This document shows positions 15,878 through 24,323 of a stretch of 45,714 nt of DNA, piece by piece (position 1 is the first letter of the stretch; each line of letters opens with the position of its first letter). Under the pieces are notes generated by a model, which saw nothing but the letters and a program-made list of their open reading frames with translations, did no database searches and was not told the DNA's origin. A program made the position numbers and the translations under genes. The stretch lies in NCBI GenBank assembly GCA_947086925.1, contig CAMUAL010000013.1, forward strand, positions 1-45,714, given 5' to 3'. This stretch comes from an uncultured Clostridia bacterium (GTDB lineage Bacteria; Bacillota; Clostridia; Christensenellales; Pumilibacteraceae).

Positions 15878-17500
15878 TTATTTTCTCGCAAAAGGTTTGC
15901 GCCTTTTCTTTTCCGCGTTTTCGGCGGGCGGAAGTTGCGGATTGTCGTCGCGAGAAGCCAGCTCGAACCAAAATTCCGTTCCTTCGCCCAAACCGCTCGA
16001 TACTCCGAACTGCGCTTTGTGCGCAACGAGAATGCTTTTTACTATACTGAGTCCCAAGCCGCTACCCACAACGCTACGCTTGTTCTGCTCGGCGCGGTAG
16101 TATCGCTCCCACACGTTTTCGAGTTCTTCGGGAGCAATGCCCGAACCGTAGTCGCGCACCGACACCCTGACTTTTCCGTCGCAACCCGCAACGCGAATAC
16201 TTACGGTTTTGTTTTCGCCGGTGTAGTTAAGCGCGTTGCCTATAAGGTTATACATAACCTGTTCCAAGCGTTTTACGTCGCCCACCGCAACTGTGTTTCC
16301 CGCGGAGATAAAGTCGAACACGTAGCCGTCGGCAGAAAACACTTCGAACCGTTCGAGCACTATTTTTACGAGTCCGCTCAAATCGACTTCCTCTTGCGCG
16401 AGCACCTCCGTCCCCGACTGCAACTTGCTTAAATTTAAAATGTCGTTTACAAGTCCCGTAAGGCGGTCTGCCTCGTCGATTATTACCTGACTGTGCTTAC
16501 TGCGTTTAATCTCGTCGTTGCCCGAGATGTCGCGTATCATTTCGGCGTATGCCTTTACCATTGTAAGCGGAGTGCGCAAATCGTGGCTCACGTTGGCAAG
16601 AAAGTCGCGTCTGAGCTGTTCGGTTTTGCCAAATTCCACGGTTGCGGTGTTCAGAGTGTCGGCGAGTCTTTCTATTTCGGTGTATCCGTTGCCCTCGAAC
16701 CGCACCGTATAATCGCCCGCGCTTATCTTCTGCGCCACCCGCGAAAACTCGCTTATGGGTTTTGTTATGTGTTCCGATATGAAAAACGACACCACAAAAC
16801 TTAGCAACAGGCATACCGCGGTTGCCAAAATAAGTTGATCCGCCATTACGTTTATCGTGCTGTCGAGCGGCTCGTACGGAGCGTTTAAATACAGATAGGT
16901 AGACTCGGCGTTAAGTTGCTTGCCGTACACGAAATACGTTCCGTGCTTTGTTGCCTGAACATAGCTTATACTGTCTTTTCCGCTCATATTGTCGTAAAAC
17001 GATTCCCACTCGGTTATAATGTGCGGATTGTTTGTTGTTATGAGTTCTTTGTCGGTAAGGTCGCCCGCATTAAACTGGCTCGACAAATACTCGGCGGCAA
17101 AGCAAACTTCATCGGCGCTGCAATCGTTCTCGGAATCGCGGATATTGAATATTACTACGTTAATTCCGTTGTTAAGAGCTTTTTCCCTAAGATAATCGGC
17201 ATAATCGTTATTGCCCTTTTCGCCGGGATACTTCATTGCTATCATATTTCCGAGCTTTTCAAGCTCTTGCTTTTTCATTGCTTTATACGCCGACTTGAAG
17301 AAAAGCACCTGAAAAAGCCACAGAATAATAAGCGTAAGCGCCGCAAGCAGAAAAAAGTACATCCATGTTCTGAACTTAATAGAACCGAATTTCTTATTAA
17401 TCGAAGCTCTCTTAACCTCACCGCCGTTATCCGAGGATACCCACGATTTTTCGTTTTTGGTTGTTTCGCACGGATTTTCCGCGCTTTGGTTTTCAGCCAT
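15878..17500 (-). CDS. Membrane sensor histidine kinase
   Basis: A 540-residue kinase. A cytoplasmic N-terminal tail of about 45 residues precedes TM1 (46-68). An extracytoplasmic domain of about 150 residues is followed by TM2 (222-242), a HAMP linker (243-295), HisKA with H306 (SHDLRTPL) and a HATPase domain carrying NLIGNALNYT, DYGSGIA and GSGLGLS. It should autophosphorylate and pass the phosphate to the response regulator encoded 42 bp upstream in the same operon. The long polar N-terminal tail and a basic C-terminal tail (KKRRKPFARK) are atypical. The signal is unknown, and the extracellular domain shows no recognised sensor fold. Confidence 0.9.
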   Translation of the reverse strand: MAENQSAENPCETTKNEKSWVSSDNGGEVKRASINKKFGSIKFRTWMYFFLLAALTLIILWLFQVLFFKSAYKAMKKQELEKLGNMIAMKYPGEKGNNDYADYLREKALNNGINVVIFNIRDSENDCSADEVCFAAEYLSSQFNAGDLTDKELITTNNPHIITEWESFYDNMSGKDSISYVQATKHGTYFVYGKQLNAESTYLYLNAPYEPLDSTINVMADQLILATAVCLLLSFVVSFFISEHITKPISEFSRVAQKISAGDYTVRFEGNGYTEIERLADTLNTATVEFGKTEQLRRDFLANVSHDLRTPLTMVKAYAEMIRDISGNDEIKRSKHSQVIIDEADRLTGLVNDILNLSKLQSGTEVLAQEEVDLSGLVKIVLERFEVFSADGYVFDFISAGNTVAVGDVKRLEQVMYNLIGNALNYTGENKTVSIRVAGCDGKVRVSVRDYGSGIAPEELENVWERYYRAEQNKRSVVGSGLGLSIVKSILVAHKAQFGVSSGLGEGTEFWFELASRDDNPQLPPAENAEKKRRKPFARK

Positions 17501-17541
17501 TTAAATTACCCGAATACTGTTTTTTTTAACTTTTTTCGCCC

Positions 17542-18204
17542 TTAAAGTTCGAGCTTGTAACCCAAGCCGCGCAAAGTTACTATTTTGTCGCGGTAAGGTC
17601 CGAGCGACGCACGCAACATTTTTATGTGCGTGTCTACCGTGCGGTCATCGCCGTAAAAGTCATAACCCCATACTTCGGTTAAAAGCTTTTCGCGCGTTAT
17701 CGCAAGCCCCTCATTCTCGGTAAGGTAGAACAAAAGCTCGTATTCCTTGGGCGTCATTTCCACCTTAACTCCGTCGACAAACACGTTTCTGCCCGCAATA
17801 TCTATCGCAAGACCGTCGGATACCACCTTTTTGTTTTCGGCACGTTTGCCGCGCTTTAATATCGCACCCACTCTTGCCATAACTTCTTTGGGCGAAAAAG
17901 GCTTTGTTACGTAATCGTCCGCGCCTATCTCGAATCCGAACAGCTTATCGTATTCTTCGACACGCGCCGACAGCATAATAACGGGCACGTCTTTTTCTTT
18001 GCGTATTTCTTTAACCGCCGAAAATCCGTCGAGCTTCGGCATCATTACGTCCATTATTATAAGGTCTATGCGGTTGGATTTCGCCATGCGTACCGCATCC
18101 ATTCCGTCGCACGCTTCGAGCACACCGTAGCCTTCGAACTCGGCGTATTCGCGCAGTACGTTGCGAATATTTTCTTCGTCGTCTGCTATCAGTATAACTG
18201 CCAT
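17542..18204 (-). CDS. OmpR/PhoB-family response regulator
   Basis: A 220-residue two-domain regulator. The receiver has acidic DDEEN (residues 8-12), the phosphoacceptor in IIMDVMMPKLDG near D52 and the lysine in YVTKPFS near 100. The C-terminal winged-helix DNA-binding domain carries MTPKEYELL and TREKLLTEVWG, and ends with the RTVDTHIKMLR and VTLRGLGYKLE motifs. It is the first gene of the pair with the histidine kinase and has a GGAG ribosome-binding site. The target genes are unknown. It resembles PhoP/WalR-type regulators, but without the walHI or phosphate genes that would support either name. Confidence 0.92.
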   Translation of the reverse strand: MAVILIADDEENIRNVLREYAEFEGYGVLEACDGMDAVRMAKSNRIDLIIMDVMMPKLDGFSAVKEIRKEKDVPVIMLSARVEEYDKLFGFEIGADDYVTKPFSPKEVMARVGAILKRGKRAENKKVVSDGLAIDIAGRNVFVDGVKVEMTPKEYELLFYLTENEGLAITREKLLTEVWGYDFYGDDRTVDTHIKMLRASLGPYRDKIVTLRGLGYKLEL

Positions 18205-18349
18205 GCTTATTCTCCGCTTTTTATTCTATTTTATCAGTATATTGTTTTACACGTATTGTACATATGTGATAAACGCGTGAAATTTGTGCCGCGCATATGC
18301 TTGATTTTCCTTATTATATCACATTGATTTCAAACGGGCAACAAAACGC

Positions 18350-18378
18350 TTTATTTTTGCGCGGCAAAATGCTATACT
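18350..18378 (+). promoter_or_regulatory. Promoter of the TPR-like gene
   Basis: TTTATT (18350-18355), 17 bp, TATACT (18373-18378). The roughly 100-nt leader contains two divergent copies of the GCGTAGCCGAGG repeat (about 18400-18470). Confidence 0.55.
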
Positions 18379-18484
18379 TTTTATGTAATCGGAGCTGTCG
18401 CCCGAGCGTAGCCGAGGGGTCTGACGCAAATAGATTCCTCGGTTTCGCTCAAAATGACGTCTATTAAAAACATGAGGTAATTTT

Positions 18485-19402
18485 ATGGAAGAAAACGAAT
18501 CGCTCTCGCCCGCAAAAAAAACGGGAATAGATTATGCGGTTAAACTCGCATACACCGCCGCAGACAAATCGGACATAAAAAACAAGCGCGACGTTATTTA
18601 CAGCCTTGTTTGTTTCGGTTGCATGTTCGACGACTCTTTTGCCGCCGACCCCGACCCCATTGTAAGAAAATACGACTGTCTGAGTTACCCCGAGCCGCAA
18701 AAGCTCGATTTATACGAGCTTGCAAACACTTTGATTGCTCTCGAACCCATTGCCGCCGATACGAAAAAAGAGCTTTGCGCAATGTGGTATATGGCGTTTG
18801 CCTATGTTATTTTAAGCGAATCGCCGCACTCCGACGAGATTTACGACCGCCTTTGCGAAACACTGCAAACGCGGGAAGTTTTTTCGGACGTGCTGAAATC
18901 CCGTTACAGCGTGTACATTCCCGCAACTACGGAAGAACTGAAAGCGCAAAACGCCCCCGCCGCCTTAATAGGTTGGTACGCACCGTATATCGATTTTTGC
19001 GCCGAGCGTGACGAAAGCGGCGTGACAAACGAAACAAACGAATGCAAACGTCTGCTTGCGGCGGGAAATTTCAACGAGGCATTGCTTCGCTCGGAAAAAC
19101 TGCTTGCGGCTTTCCCCGACGACGAGCAAATAGCAATAACCGACATAGCGGCAAGAGTTTCGCTTTCCGGCGCGACAAACAGCACTTCGCGCACCGCTCT
19201 TTTGCGCGAAACGCTCGATTTAATCGACGAATACGTGCAAACCGCAAAAGGTCAGTATTTTAAATATTACCGCGGACTTACTCTGCTCGGACTTATGGAC
19301 ACGGCAGGTGCAAGAAAAGAATTTAATAAATGCCTCGAAGCCGACCCGAAATTCGAACTTGCCGCTCTTATGATTAAAGGCATGGACAAGTTCAAGGAAT
19401 AG
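18485..19402 (+). CDS. TPR-like protein of unknown function
   Basis: A 305-residue cytoplasmic protein with no signal peptide or membrane helix. The C-terminal 130 residues look like two or three tetratricopeptide-type helical pairs (around CKRLLAAGNFNEALLRSEKL and GAR/KEFNKCLEADPKF), suggesting protein-protein interaction. The N-terminal 170 residues are helical and unrecognised. A GAGGT ribosome-binding site lies 8 nt before the ATG. It is transcribed alone, away from the two-component genes on the other strand, and is followed by about 400 bp of repeats. Its role cannot be assigned. Confidence 0.75.
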   Translation: MEENESLSPAKKTGIDYAVKLAYTAADKSDIKNKRDVIYSLVCFGCMFDDSFAADPDPIVRKYDCLSYPEPQKLDLYELANTLIALEPIAADTKKELCAMWYMAFAYVILSESPHSDEIYDRLCETLQTREVFSDVLKSRYSVYIPATTEELKAQNAPAALIGWYAPYIDFCAERDESGVTNETNECKRLLAAGNFNEALLRSEKLLAAFPDDEQIAITDIAARVSLSGATNSTSRTALLRETLDLIDEYVQTAKGQYFKYYRGLTLLGLMDTAGARKEFNKCLEADPKFELAALMIKGMDKFKE

Positions 19403-19441
19403 GTTCTTTGAAAAAGCGCAGGAAAAACTTTTTTACATAAA

Positions 19442-19473
19442 GTCTTTTGGCGTCAAAAGGCTTGGCAAAAACC
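19442..19473 (+). repeat. Dispersed palindromic repeat, copy 2
   Basis: This is the same 32-nt sequence as the minus strand of 3344-3375, with three substitutions. The central dyad CTTTTG/CAAAAG is retained and is followed by GGCAAAAACC. As in the first copy, it begins a repeat cluster just after a gene. Confidence 0.75.
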
Positions 19474-19482
19474 GTAAAGCGG

Positions 19483-19806
19483 AGGGGTGAGAAAATAATA
19501 AAAGCCCTCTCCGCTTCGGTCGAGGTGACAGTGTGTGGTTGTGTTTACGGTCGAGGTGACAAAACACATATTGTCATTCCGAACGAAGTCGAGGGGTCTT
19601 AACTTTTAAGAAATCCCCTTGTCATTCCGAGCATAGCCGAGGAATCTTAACCTTTAAGAAATCCCCTTGTCATTCCGAGCGTAGCCGAGGGGTCTTAACC
19701 TTTAAGAAATCCCCTTGTCATTCCGAGCGTAGCCGAGGGGTCTTAACCTTTAAGAAATCCCCTTGTCATTCCGAGCGTAGCCGAGGAATCTTAACCTTTA
19801 AAATAC
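19483..19806. repeat. Repeat cluster with five 48-bp tandem units
   Basis: From 19573 there are four complete 48-bp units and a partial fifth (starts 19573, 19621, 19669, 19717 and 19765), each opening GTCATTCCGA(G/A)CGTAGCCGA or a close variant. Within each unit GGGG-TCTTAA can pair with TTAAG-AAATCCCC. At 19500-19565 there is an inverted partner of the CACACTGTCACC repeat seen at 23850. The region from 19403 to 19811 holds no gene. Confidence 0.88.
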
Positions 19807-19811
19807 GCTTT

Positions 19812-21143
19812 TTACTGATTTTCGGCGCTTTCTATAATTGCCGTATTTTCAATACTTTCCGTGCTTTCGATATTTTCCGCGTTTTGCGGAGTTTCCCCGC
19901 CCGCCGCAATTTCGGTTGTCTGTTCGTTACTCAGTCCGCCGCCGTCAAGAGGTAAACCGCCGTCTTTACGGAACATTACTTTCAAAAGTATCGGAGTAAC
20001 AAGCGACGAAACTATTACAAGCAATACGACGGGCGCAATGTAAAGCTCGCTGAGTAGCCCCGCCGCAATGCCCTTTTGCACCACTATAAGCGCGACTTCG
20101 CCGCGCGCCATCATACCAACGCCTATTTGCGCCGACTCGCGCCACGTATAGCGGCATGCTTTTGCGGCAAATCCGCAACCGATGAGTTTGCCTGCCATTC
20201 CCGCAACTACAAACAGCAAGCAAAACAGCAAAATCTGCGGTTTGAACCCCGTAAAATCGGTATTTATGCCTATGTTTGCAAAAAACACGGGCGCAAAAAT
20301 CATGTAGGTATTTATATCGACTTTGCGTTCTATGTAATTCGTTTCTTTTAGGTTGGAAAGCAGTATACCCGCAAGGTACGCGCCCGTTATATCCGCGATT
20401 CCGAAAAAGCGCTGTGCGCAGTAAGAATACAAAAAGCACATTACAAGTCCGAATATGGGCACCCTGCGTGTGTGCGGGAATTTTTTAGTGAGCCAACGAA
20501 ACAGAAAGTTAAGCCCGACTCCCACCCCTATTCCGCAAACAAAAAACAGCACGGTTTTAATCAGAACCATGTAAGACTTTGTTTGCGCGGGGTCTTTCAG
20601 TCCGATTACAAACGTAAGCACTATTATACCTATAACGTCGTCGATTATCGCCGCGCTCAGTACAACCGTTCCAACGCGTCCTTTAAGTTTTCCGAGTTCG
20701 CGCAGAGTTTCCACGGTTATCGACACGCTCGTTGCGGTAATAATTACGCCTATGAATACGCATTTAAGTACCGACGCGGAATCGGCTAAGGTGAAAAACG
20801 GCACTGCGATTCCGAATCCCAAAGCAAGCGGAACAACCACGCCCATAAGCGCGACGAATCCCGCTTTTAAACCGCACCGTTTAAGTTCGCCCAAGTCGGT
20901 TTCGAGTCCCGCTCCGAACATTATAAGTATTACGCCGAGTTCAGCCAAAAACGTGAGAAAGCTCGGCGATTTAACGGGAATAAAGCTTCCGCCCGTAAGC
21001 GGTCCCCAAATTGCGGGTCCAATCAAAATGCCCGCAATAAGCGCGCCCACAACCTGCGGAAGCCCGAGCTTTTTCATTAACAACCCGAGCACTTTGGTTG
21101 ACAGAAGTATTATAGCCAAATCCAATAAAAACGTATAGTCCAT
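19812..21143 (-). CDS. CPA2-family cation/proton antiporter
   Basis: A 443-residue integral membrane protein with about 12 predicted helices, exchanging Na+ or K+ for protons. Signature segments are LGLPQVVGALIAGILIGP near residue 27, LFGAGLETDL-like FGAGLETDL near 76, AAIIDDVIGI with the paired aspartates D168/D169, and GAYLAGILLSN in the second half. The family includes GerN, NapA and KefB; no RCK/TrkA regulatory domain follows. Instead there is a roughly 40-residue polar tail rich in Glu, Asn and Ser. The start is placed at 21143 because a perfect promoter occupies 21189-21217 and an AGAGG ribosome-binding site precedes this ATG. The frame extends upstream to 21221, but that lies before the promoter. 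Confidence 0.88.
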   Translation of the reverse strand: MDYTFLLDLAIILLSTKVLGLLMKKLGLPQVVGALIAGILIGPAIWGPLTGGSFIPVKSPSFLTFLAELGVILIMFGAGLETDLGELKRCGLKAGFVALMGVVVPLALGFGIAVPFFTLADSASVLKCVFIGVIITATSVSITVETLRELGKLKGRVGTVVLSAAIIDDVIGIIVLTFVIGLKDPAQTKSYMVLIKTVLFFVCGIGVGVGLNFLFRWLTKKFPHTRRVPIFGLVMCFLYSYCAQRFFGIADITGAYLAGILLSNLKETNYIERKVDINTYMIFAPVFFANIGINTDFTGFKPQILLFCLLFVVAGMAGKLIGCGFAAKACRYTWRESAQIGVGMMARGEVALIVVQKGIAAGLLSELYIAPVVLLVIVSSLVTPILLKVMFRKDGGLPLDGGGLSNEQTTEIAAGGETPQNAENIESTESIENTAIIESAENQ

Positions 21144-21188
21144 ATAATCGCCTCTGCCGCAAATTAGCGGCTCTCTGTTTCCGCACAA

Positions 21189-21217
21189 ATTATAGTACCA
21201 TGTTATTTGTTTGTCAA
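21189..21217 (-). promoter_or_regulatory. Consensus promoter of the antiporter gene
   Basis: On the minus strand TTGACA (21212-21217), 17 bp, TATAAT (21189-21194), a perfect match. It decides the downstream start codon at 21143. Confidence 0.88.
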
Positions 21218-21231
21218 GCATTACGGCTTAT

Positions 21232-21261
21232 TTGACCGCGCAATATGTTATGTGATATAAT
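21232..21261 (+). promoter_or_regulatory. Promoter of the RsmB/RsmF-type methyltransferase, predicting a leaderless mRNA
   Basis: TTGACC (21232-21237), 18 bp, TATAAT (21256-21261) as TGATATAAT. The ATG is at 21270, only 8 nt after the -10 box. Confidence 0.7.
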
Positions 21262-21269
21262 TAAGGCGT

Positions 21270-22637
21270 ATGAACGACAATGTTTTACAGCTTAATTCCG
21301 ATTTTTTGCGCCGCATGCAAGGGCTTTTGGATACAAACGATTTTAACGCCTACTTATCGGCACTTAACGAGCCGCCTAAGAAAATCGCGCGTATTAACCC
21401 GCTTAAACCCGTGAATCCCGAAATAATACGCGCGGAATTAGGGGGATTCCCCGAAATTCCGCCGCTTGGCAAACCGGGGCTTTGCGCGCTTCACGCCGCT
21501 GGGGCGTACTATGTGCAAGAGCCTGCCGCCGCCGCGGTTTCAAAGCTGATAATTCCTCATTTGCCCAAAGGCGGAAATGTGCTCGATATGTGCGCCGCAC
21601 CCGGCGGAAAGGTTACCGCCGCCGCTACCGCCCGCCCCGACTGCAATTTCGTTGCCAACGAAGTTGTGTTTTCCCGCGCGAAAATTCTGCTTTCAAACGT
21701 AGAACGCATGGGACTGCGCAACTGCACCGTAACTTCACAGCGTCCCGACGATATTGCAAAGTCGTGCAACGGCTTATTCGACGCGATAATTGCCGACGTT
21801 CCTTGTTCGGGCGAGGGCATGATACGCAAAACCTTGTTTAATACGGGCGATTTGAGCGAGCAAAGCGTTGCCGCATGCGCCGCCCGCGCGCAAAAAATTC
21901 TCGACGAGTGCGATAAATGCCTTAAAGCGGGCGGAATTATGCTGTTTTCCACATGCACGTTCAACCGCGACGAAAACGAAGAACAGGTAACGCGGTTTAT
22001 TTCCGAATACGGTTATGTTCCCGTTATGCCCGCCGAGTTCCCCGAGTTTGCACGGCACGGTTTCGACCTCCCCGAAGCGGTGCGGTTTTTTCCGCAGGAC
22101 GGCGGCGGCGAGGGGCATTTTGCCGTATTATTGCGCAAACCCGATTCTTTTAACGCGCAAACGCAGGTTTCAATCAAAAAACGAAAAAACGGAATTTCGG
22201 ACGGCGATAAGCGCAAAAATTCGGCGGCGAACAAAAAAATTCTCGGCGCACTCAATGCCGCAAGCAAGATAACAACCGAAGTTTTTATTGCAAATAATAT
22301 TATAATGTCGGGCGAGGGATGCGAGCTGCTTGCCGACAATTATCCGTTTTTAGGTCTGCCCGCGCTTAGGCGAGGGATGCGCATAGCCGACTTTTTCGGC
22401 GAACGCGCGGTTTTTCACCACCACTTCGCAACCGCCGCAAACGCCGAACTTTTGCTTGATTCTCCCGAGTATAATTTCGATTCCGCAGAAATTTCGGCAT
22501 ATTTAAGAGGAACCGAATTTGCGTGCGACTGCGCCGACGGCTACCGCATATTAAAGGTTTGCGGCATAACGCTCGGATTTATAAAAGCAAGCGGCGGCAC
22601 GGCAAAAAACCACTACCCCAAAGGCTTGCGAATTTGA
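21270..22637 (+). CDS. 16S rRNA m5C methyltransferase (RsmB/RsmF/NOP2 family)
   Basis: A 455-residue SAM-dependent RNA cytosine-C5 methyltransferase. The N-terminal part has the INPLK (RINPLKP) signature and AYYVQEPAA near residue 78. The Rossmann core has VLDMCAAPGGK near 104. The paired cysteines of the family are in DVPCSGEGM near 177 and FSTCTFN near 225. A PUA-like C-terminal domain (about residues 340-450) resembles that of RsmF/YebU, which modifies the decoding-site region of 16S rRNA. The exact target base is not determined. The promoter ends 8 nt before the ATG and there is no properly spaced ribosome-binding site, so translation is probably leaderless. Confidence 0.88.
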   Translation: MNDNVLQLNSDFLRRMQGLLDTNDFNAYLSALNEPPKKIARINPLKPVNPEIIRAELGGFPEIPPLGKPGLCALHAAGAYYVQEPAAAAVSKLIIPHLPKGGNVLDMCAAPGGKVTAAATARPDCNFVANEVVFSRAKILLSNVERMGLRNCTVTSQRPDDIAKSCNGLFDAIIADVPCSGEGMIRKTLFNTGDLSEQSVAACAARAQKILDECDKCLKAGGIMLFSTCTFNRDENEEQVTRFISEYGYVPVMPAEFPEFARHGFDLPEAVRFFPQDGGGEGHFAVLLRKPDSFNAQTQVSIKKRKNGISDGDKRKNSAANKKILGALNAASKITTEVFIANNIIMSGEGCELLADNYPFLGLPALRRGMRIADFFGERAVFHHHFATAANAELLLDSPEYNFDSAEISAYLRGTEFACDCADGYRILKVCGITLGFIKASGGTAKNHYPKGLRI

Positions 22638-22662
22638 TTTTTTACTTTAAGTATGATATAAT
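22634..22662 (+). promoter_or_regulatory. Promoter of the YcxB-like gene
   Basis: TTGATT (22634-22639), 17 bp, TATAAT (22657-22662) with TG upstream. It overlaps the preceding stop codon. The leader is about 25 nt and has a GGGGG sequence before the ATG. Confidence 0.72.
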
Positions 22663-22693
22663 GACTTTACGATAAACAGTAATTGGGGGCTTT

Positions 22694-23281
22694 ATGATAA
22701 CCGAAAAGAACACAATAAAGATACGCTCAGAGTACACAGTCGAGGCAAAAAAAGAACTTGTTGCGCCGTCGCGTAAAGCGAGCAACAAGCTTATTTTAGG
22801 CTCGCTGGCTTTTGCTTTTGTTTTCATAGTGCTAATGTTCATATTTTATTATTACAAACAAACCGCCTTAACCGGGCTTATGTTCGGATTATTCTTGTTC
22901 TCTTTGCTGATAACGGCTTTAAGCGCAACAACAAAGTACTCTATAAAAAAAGATTTGCAAAAATCGATGCCGCGCGTTATATACGAATACGAGTTTTACA
23001 AGGGCGGGATTGCCGCAAAGGAAGAAGTTGAAGGCGAGGTATTGCACGTTTCCAAATACTCCGATAGCTCGATATGCAAAACGCGCGACGGTAAACGATA
23101 TATGTTTCTTTACGTTTCCTCGTCGATGGCTCTCGTTATCGATAAGTCGCTGCTCTCGCCCGATGAGATTGCAACATTGAAAGCGATATATTTTAAGGAG
23201 TATGCGGGCAACAGAATAAAGCTTCCCGATTTCAAACCCGGCACTCCCGACTTCGTGCAAACCGAAGAAACAACAGAGTAA
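22694..23281 (+). CDS. YcxB-like two-helix membrane protein
   Basis: A 195-residue protein with two adjacent hydrophobic helices (about residues 33-54 and 60-78) and a C-terminal soluble domain. The soluble part has ISK-like strands and the segment DGKRYMFLYVSSSMALVIDK, which fits the YcxB-like domain found in Firmicutes. That family is membrane-anchored and of unknown function. It has its own promoter and a clear terminator at 23325, so it is monocistronic. No catalytic motif is visible. Confidence 0.72.
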   Translation: MITEKNTIKIRSEYTVEAKKELVAPSRKASNKLILGSLAFAFVFIVLMFIFYYYKQTALTGLMFGLFLFSLLITALSATTKYSIKKDLQKSMPRVIYEYEFYKGGIAAKEEVEGEVLHVSKYSDSSICKTRDGKRYMFLYVSSSMALVIDKSLLSPDEIATLKAIYFKEYAGNRIKLPDFKPGTPDFVQTEETTE

Positions 23282-23324
23282 AGTGCGCATAAAACCGACA
23301 ATATGATTATTCCTTTACAAAAGC

Positions 23325-23363
23325 AAAAGGCTCTCTTACAATATTTGTCCGAGAGCCTTTTTG
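23325..23363. terminator. Bidirectional terminator between convergent genes
   Basis: AAAAGGCTCTC (23325-23335) pairs with GAGAGCCTTTT (23351-23361), with Ts on one side and As on the other. It serves the YcxB-like gene on the plus strand and probably the small membrane protein on the minus strand. Confidence 0.85.
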
Positions 23364-23390
23364 TTACGTTTATTTAAAAATATAACTCTA

Positions 23391-23648
23391 TTATTCTTTG
23401 TTGTTTTCGTTTTCCGAATTTCCGCGATGTTCGGCGATTTGCCGTTCGCTCTGTTCGGATTGCGCGTTTTCCGTCTGCGCGGGCTGTTCGTTTACGGATT
23501 GACTGCGTTCTTCTTTGCGGCGGTGTTCTTCTTTATATTCTGCACGTAATTTTTTTGCACGCAAAAAAGCAATCGCAACCAAAAGTATTACGCATACCAC
23601 GATTATTATAACTGTTTTAAGAGTGTCTGCCGATATAAGGAAAAACAT
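23391..23648 (-). CDS. Small single-helix membrane protein with charged tail
   Basis: An 85-residue protein with one membrane helix (about residues 11-29) and a long hydrophilic tail rich in Glu, Lys, Gln and Asn. I do not recognise a family. That it is a real gene is supported by a good promoter, TTGACT-18-TATAAT, whose -10 box is exactly 6 nt before the ATG, and by the shared terminator at its end. There is no ribosome-binding site, which predicts a leaderless mRNA. The tail has no zinc ligands or enzyme motif; a scaffold role is possible but unsupported. Confidence 0.68.
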   Translation of the reverse strand: MFFLISADTLKTVIIIVVCVILLVAIAFLRAKKLRAEYKEEHRRKEERSQSVNEQPAQTENAQSEQSERQIAEHRGNSENENNKE

Positions 23649-23654
23649 GCCGTA

Positions 23655-23684
23655 ATTATAACATTAAGCGGAGCAATAAGTCAA
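23655..23684 (-). promoter_or_regulatory. Promoter of the small membrane protein, predicting a leaderless mRNA
   Basis: On the minus strand TTGACT (23679-23684), 18 bp, TATAAT (23655-23660), then 6 nt (23649-23654) and the ATG. The A of the ATG is at the expected +1. Confidence 0.72.
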
Positions 23685-23753
23685 CTTTATGTTTTATTAA
23701 ATTGCCCGCCGTTTTTCGCATTAGCGAGGTGAGCAAAATCAATATACTGTTTT

Positions 23754-23940
23754 ATTAAAGACCCCTCGGCTACGCTCGGGGTGACAAGGGGATTTCTTAA
23801 AGGTTAAGATTCCTCGACTTCGCTCGGAATGACAATATGGTGTTTTGTCCCCTCGACCGTAAACACAACCACACACTGTCCCCTCGACCGTAAACACAAC
23901 CACACACTGTCCCCTCGACCGAAGCGGAGAGGTCTTTTAT
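23754..23940. repeat. Dispersed repeat cluster with 31-bp tandem units
   Basis: 23754-23832 is the reverse complement of about one and a half of the 48-bp units at 19573-19806. From 23847 a 31-bp unit (GTCCCCTCGACCGT then AAACACAACCACACACT) occurs twice, followed by a partial unit at 23909. The reverse complement of the same sequence is at about 19527-19560. Confidence 0.85.
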
Positions 23941-24019
23941 TATTATCTCACCCCACCTTTTTATTTCCCCCGTTAATCTGTCGGGGGATTTTCTTGCGCG
24001 GAAAAGCCATCCTGGCTAC

Positions 24020-24320
24020 GCTCGGGGTGACATAAAACCTTAAACAAGGGGTCAAGGGATTTATCCCCTTGTTGCGTTGGGCGCGACGCGTTAAGCAAAC
24101 AGCACAGTGTGCTGTTTGTAGCCTAAGCGCGCAAGGGCTATGCCCGAAGCGTATTTTAAAATGGGCACGACGCGGCTTTGCGAAACAAAGTAAAAAGGCG
24201 CCGACGGTGTCTTTTTAGCCAAAGCGGGGAGCCGCCACGTCGGCGACCTAAGACTTCGAAAGTCAGCCCTCCCTTTATTGTTTTTCGCCAACCTTTTTGC
24301 AACAAAAAGGCTGAAATCCA
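24020..24320. repeat. Complex gene-free segment with several inverted repeats
   Basis: CAAGGGG/CCCCTTG (about 24043-24071), CAAACAGCAC/GTGCTGTTTG with a 3-nt loop (24096-24118), GGGC/GCCC (24135-24145), CGCCGACG/CGTCGGCG (24199-24206/24238-24245) and CCTTTTTG/CAAAAAGG (about 24291-24311). The last lies just beyond the YugP stop and could end that transcript. An open frame across 24091-24321 is not credible. This may be a decayed mobile repeat or a structured RNA. Confidence 0.6.
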
Positions 24321-24323
24321 CCT

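Noticed and set aside
19573..19806. CRISPR-like array
   Set aside because: The units are contiguous 48-bp tandems without unique spacers, and no cas gene is near.
21144..21221. Upstream start for the antiporter
   Set aside because: The frame extends over a perfect promoter; the ATG at 21143 has a ribosome-binding site.
24091..24321. 76-codon open frame on the minus strand
   Set aside because: It runs through a cluster of inverted repeats, has no ribosome-binding site and its composition follows the repeat.
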